A stretch of DNA of 64,000 nucleotides from Enterococcus wangshanyuanii (GTDB lineage Bacteria > Bacillota > Bacilli > Lactobacillales > Enterococcaceae): positions 1,116,001-1,180,000 of the forward strand of contig NZ_CP021874.1 in assembly GCF_002197645.1 (NCBI RefSeq). Reading direction: 5' to 3'. The notes under the pieces are model-generated. The model was given only the letters and a program-made list of their open reading frames with translations, made no database searches and was not told where the DNA came from. The position numbers and the translations under genes are program-made. This document shows, piece by piece, positions 61,567 to 64,000 of this stretch. Positions within the stretch are counted from its first letter, which is position 1. Every line of letters begins with the position of its first letter.

Positions 61567-62454
61567 CTAATTAAAATACTTGCTATTTTCTAATTCCATA
61601 CTTGAATCTTCAATAATACCACTTAACGGCTTATCTAAAATACCCCGTTTTTTTTCACTTTCAGCCTCAGCAACTTTTTGACCATAGGCTGTTTGGCTCT
61701 TCGCATTGGCTTTTGCTGTTTTTAACTCTTTTCTAGAACGCGGCAGTGTTTGACTGATATCTTCTTGACCAAAACGTTCCATATCAGGCTTGATTTGTTG
61801 ATATTGACGTCTTGTTACAGGAATCTCAGGTGTTTCTTTGGGGATGTTGAATTTTTTGACCGTTGGATCTTCATTTCCTTTGACTTGAAATGCTGCTGGT
61901 TCATCATCAAACAAAAGATAAGAATTTTTATCCTTTTTCATCGCTGTTGCGAGTTCTTGTTCTGTTAACGCTGGCGTTTTTTTTTCCGGGATCACGGATG
62001 CCGGGATATACTTTGGCACAAAATAAGAACGGGCTTCATACGTATAATCTCTTGACGTTGCTTTTTTATCTCGGTTAGTCGATGAGCTGCCAAATCCATA
62101 ACTACTTCTTTTAGGCATATTACCAAATAAATTTGGTTTTTGCTTTGTTGTCGTTTTATTATGGCTCATCATATAATTTGGCAAATTCGATTTGTGTTGC
62201 GCAAGCTCCGCCATCTGCTCCGGACTATGAGATACATTGCTATTATTTGTTTGTGTTGGTTGTTTCGTCATTGTCGGCTGCACGGTGATTGGATCGATCA
62301 CAGGAGCCTGTGGTTGTACAGTAGTTGTATTTGTCAACATTGGTTCATCTTGAAACAATGTACGTTTATTCTCTGAAACGAGTTTTACACCTAAATCATC
62401 ATCATAAGCTGGAAAACGAAAATGTTTTCTTTTGATTTGCGCTGGGTTTTCCAT
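61567..62454 (-). CDS. Low-complexity hypothetical protein
   Basis: This protein of about 295 residues has no signal peptide or membrane helix and is predicted to be largely disordered, rich in Gln, Asn, Thr, Pro and Lys. The N terminus KRKHFRFPAYDDDLGVKLV and the region PEIPVTRRQYQQIKP (about 210-225) look like short conserved motifs separated by linkers. ATG 62454 follows AAAGGA. I do not recognise the family. It is located between asnS and murC, with terminators on both sides, so it is its own transcript; a scaffold role at the division site or membrane is only speculation. Confidence 0.75.
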   Translation of the reverse strand: MENPAQIKRKHFRFPAYDDDLGVKLVSENKRTLFQDEPMLTNTTTVQPQAPVIDPITVQPTMTKQPTQTNNSNVSHSPEQMAELAQHKSNLPNYMMSHNKTTTKQKPNLFGNMPKRSSYGFGSSSTNRDKKATSRDYTYEARSYFVPKYIPASVIPEKKTPALTEQELATAMKKDKNSYLLFDDEPAAFQVKGNEDPTVKKFNIPKETPEIPVTRRQYQQIKPDMERFGQEDISQTLPRSRKELKTAKANAKSQTAYGQKVAEAESEKKRGILDKPLSGIIEDSSMELENSKYFN

Positions 62455-62607
62455 TGGATTCAGTCCTTTTATTGTACTTTCTGTCAATTCTACCATAAAT
62501 TACTGGATTTCTAAACAATTTGCCTTAACTTTTCTTTTTTCTTACTGATCTTTTATGTCTATTCATTTTTTCATTGCGCAAAGTAAGAGATGTTTTTCGC
62601 AAAAAAA

Positions 62608-62645
62608 GCCATCGAAGCAAAGTAGCTACTCTGCCTCGATGGTTT
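62608..62645 (-). terminator. asnS terminator
   Basis: GCCATCGAAGCA pairs with TGCCTCGATGGT (one mismatch) around a loop; seven T residues follow on the minus strand. It lies 15 bases after asnS. Confidence 0.85.
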
Positions 62646-62659
62646 TTCATAAGAATTTC

Positions 62660-63958
62660 TTATGGATAAATACGATTCAATAAGCGTGGGAATGGACTTG
62701 CTTCACGAACGTGTTCGATCCCAGCAAGCCAAGTCACAGTACGTTCTAGACCTAAACCAAAGCCTGAGTGCGGTACTGAACCATAGCGACGCAAATCTAA
62801 ATACCAAGCGTATTCTGCTTCATCTAAGTTATGATTGCGAATTTGCTCTAATAGATAATCATGATCGACAGCACGTTCAGAACCGCCGATGATTTCACCG
62901 TAGCCTTCTGGTGCGATCATATCGGCACAAATCACAACATCATCACGCGTAGGATGTGGTTTCATATAAAAAGCTTTGATTGCTTTTGGATAGTTTAAAA
63001 TAAATACAGGACGATCAAAAGAGTTCGCGATAAAGGTTTCATGCGGTGAGCCAAAATCATCTCCCCATTCGATATCATCAAACCCATTTTCTTTCAGTAA
63101 TTCAACCGCTTCGTCATAAGAAATACGAGGGAATGGTAATTGTGTATATTTTTTCAGGACTTCTCTATCACGTCCTAAAACATCAAGAGCGTAATCACAA
63201 TTATCCAACACACTTTGAACCAAGAAGGCTACATATTGCTCTTGGACTTCCAAGCTTTCTTCTTGATGCATGAAGGCCATTTCAGGTTCGATCATCCAAA
63301 ATTCGATCAAGTGACGGCGTGTTTTCGATTTTTCTGCTCTAAAAGTTGGTCCAAATGAGAAGACTTTCCCAAAAGCTAAAGCCGCTGCTTCCATATATAA
63401 TTGACCACTTTGGGATAGGTACGCTTTTTGATCGAAATAATTGGTTTCAAATAGATCTGTTGTGCCTTCTGCTGTGCTTGCTGTTAAAATCGGTGGATCG
63501 ATTTTTACGAAGTTGTTTTTATTGAAAAATTCATAGGTCGCACGAATGATTTCGTTACGGATTTGCATAATTGCATGCTGACGGGATGAACGCAGCCATA
63601 AATGACGGTGATCCATCAAAAAGTCTGTCCCATGTTCTTTCGGTGTAATTGGATATTCATGACTTTCACCGATCACCTCGATGCCAGTCACACCGATCTC
63701 ATAACCAAATTTTGAGCGGCTGTCTTCTCTGATTTCGCCAGTGATCCAGACAGAGGTTTCTTGCGTTAAGCTTTTCGCCAATTGAAAGACCTCTTCAGGT
63801 ACCTCACTTTTGACAACGATTCCTTGAAAATAAGCTGTTCCATCACGTAATTGTAAAAAAGCGATTTTTCCGCTTGAACGTTTGTTGGCGATCCAAGCGC
63901 CGATTTTTACGGTTTCCCCCACATGATGTTTTGAATCAATAATTTGAATTTGTTCCAC
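62660..63958 (-). CDS. asnS: Asparagine--tRNA ligase
   Basis: This class IIb aminoacyl-tRNA synthetase has about 432 residues. It has an N-terminal OB-fold anticodon-binding domain ([21 protein letters not shown]), motif 2 [21 protein letters not shown], and motif 3 [13 protein letters not shown] near the C terminus. I chose GTG 63958 because GGAGAG lies 6 bases before it and it gives the usual N terminus MEQIQII; ATG 63976 has no RBS. The upstream gene is outside the window. Confidence 0.94.
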   Translation of the reverse strand: MEQIQIIDSKHHVGETVKIGAWIANKRSSGKIAFLQLRDGTAYFQGIVVKSEVPEEVFQLAKSLTQETSVWITGEIREDSRSKFGYEIGVTGIEVIGESHEYPITPKEHGTDFLMDHRHLWLRSSRQHAIMQIRNEIIRATYEFFNKNNFVKIDPPILTASTAEGTTDLFETNYFDQKAYLSQSGQLYMEAAALAFGKVFSFGPTFRAEKSKTRRHLIEFWMIEPEMAFMHQEESLEVQEQYVAFLVQSVLDNCDYALDVLGRDREVLKKYTQLPFPRISYDEAVELLKENGFDDIEWGDDFGSPHETFIANSFDRPVFILNYPKAIKAFYMKPHPTRDDVVICADMIAPEGYGEIIGGSERAVDHDYLLEQIRNHNLDEAEYAWYLDLRRYGSVPHSGFGLGLERTVTWLAGIEHVREASPFPRLLNRIYP

Positions 63959-64000
63959 AATCGTCTCTCCATTCATTTCTTTTTTGCCATCCCGAATTGA

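Noticed and set aside
1..64000. CRISPR array, tRNA, rRNA, insertion sequence or prophage genes.
   Set aside because: No regularly spaced short repeats, transposase motifs, phage structural genes or recognisable RNA genes were seen by reading; a tRNA scan could not be run, so a missed small RNA is possible.

Overview
The window is a low-GC Firmicutes chromosome segment, almost certainly Enterococcus (close to the E. faecalis side of the genus). The support is gene content and order: an IreB-RuvX-DUF1292 operon, the complete walR-walK-yycH-yycI-walJ operon, a Gls24/AmaP stress operon, an RNase J2 with a degenerate active site, murA2-rho-rpmE type B, luxS and a FabZ/MaoC-like small hydratase. 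Coding density is high and most genes lie on the minus strand. I saw no rRNA, tRNA, transposase, prophage or CRISPR array.

Layout. 1-564: the edge of a type VIIb secretion LXG-effector module (a TIGR04197/DUF3130-like targeting protein and a truncated DUF3958-like partner). 0.8-1.9 kb: DUF1292, ruvX, ireB. 2.2-6.2 kb: arginine biosynthesis argCBDF, behind a strong promoter and an ARG box. 6.3-12 kb: small unknown and membrane genes (GyrI-like, DUF554, a split ThrE-type exporter, GNAT, a YcgQ/YcgR-like pair). 12-17.7 kb: the essential WalRK cell-wall two-component operon. 17.9-24 kb: LD-carboxypeptidase, a MerR/SDR divergent pair, aquaporin, DegV, DUF1836 and a MarR regulator. 23.4-27 kb: TIGR01906, YutF, YutD and YunD-like genes. 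28-30.9 kb: Gls24-DUF2273-AmaP and an AI-2E family transporter. 31-35.6 kb: RNase J2, dapA, asd, luxS. 35.7-39 kb: ZIP transporter, CsbD, ROK kinase, galactose mutarotase. 39.2-47.4 kb: an AT-rich accessory island described below. 47.5-64 kb: housekeeping genes (rpmE2, rho, murA2, fba, YitT, YajQ, asparaginase, a Rad3/DinG-like helicase, argJ, a BI-1 family protein, hydratase, murC, asnS).

The most interesting system is the island at 39,273-47,343. It has a LytTR response regulator and an AgrC/ComD-type histidine kinase, then a 36-codon precursor-peptide gene at 45,041-45,151 with two cysteines. A hairpin attenuator follows, then a CPBP membrane protease, a small membrane protein, a radical SAM/SPASM maturase, a fused ABC exporter, and an ABC ATPase plus permease. 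The layout fits a quorum-regulated ribosomally made, post-translationally modified peptide (a sactipeptide or ranthipeptide-like bacteriocin or signal) with built-in export and immunity, similar in parts list to the skf killing-factor operon. The peptide promoter carries a 22-bp-period direct repeat of the kind LytTR regulators bind.

Other notable structure: four copies of a ~118-bp palindromic repeat in two tandem pairs, whose arms covary; a family of terminators sharing a GAAACAAAAC stem core; argJ separated from argCBDF by about 50 kb but with the same promoter hexamers and ARG-box-like sites; and several clear operators (a 19-bp-spacer MerR promoter, a 22-bp MarR palindrome, a 25-bp palindrome before the DUF1836 gene).
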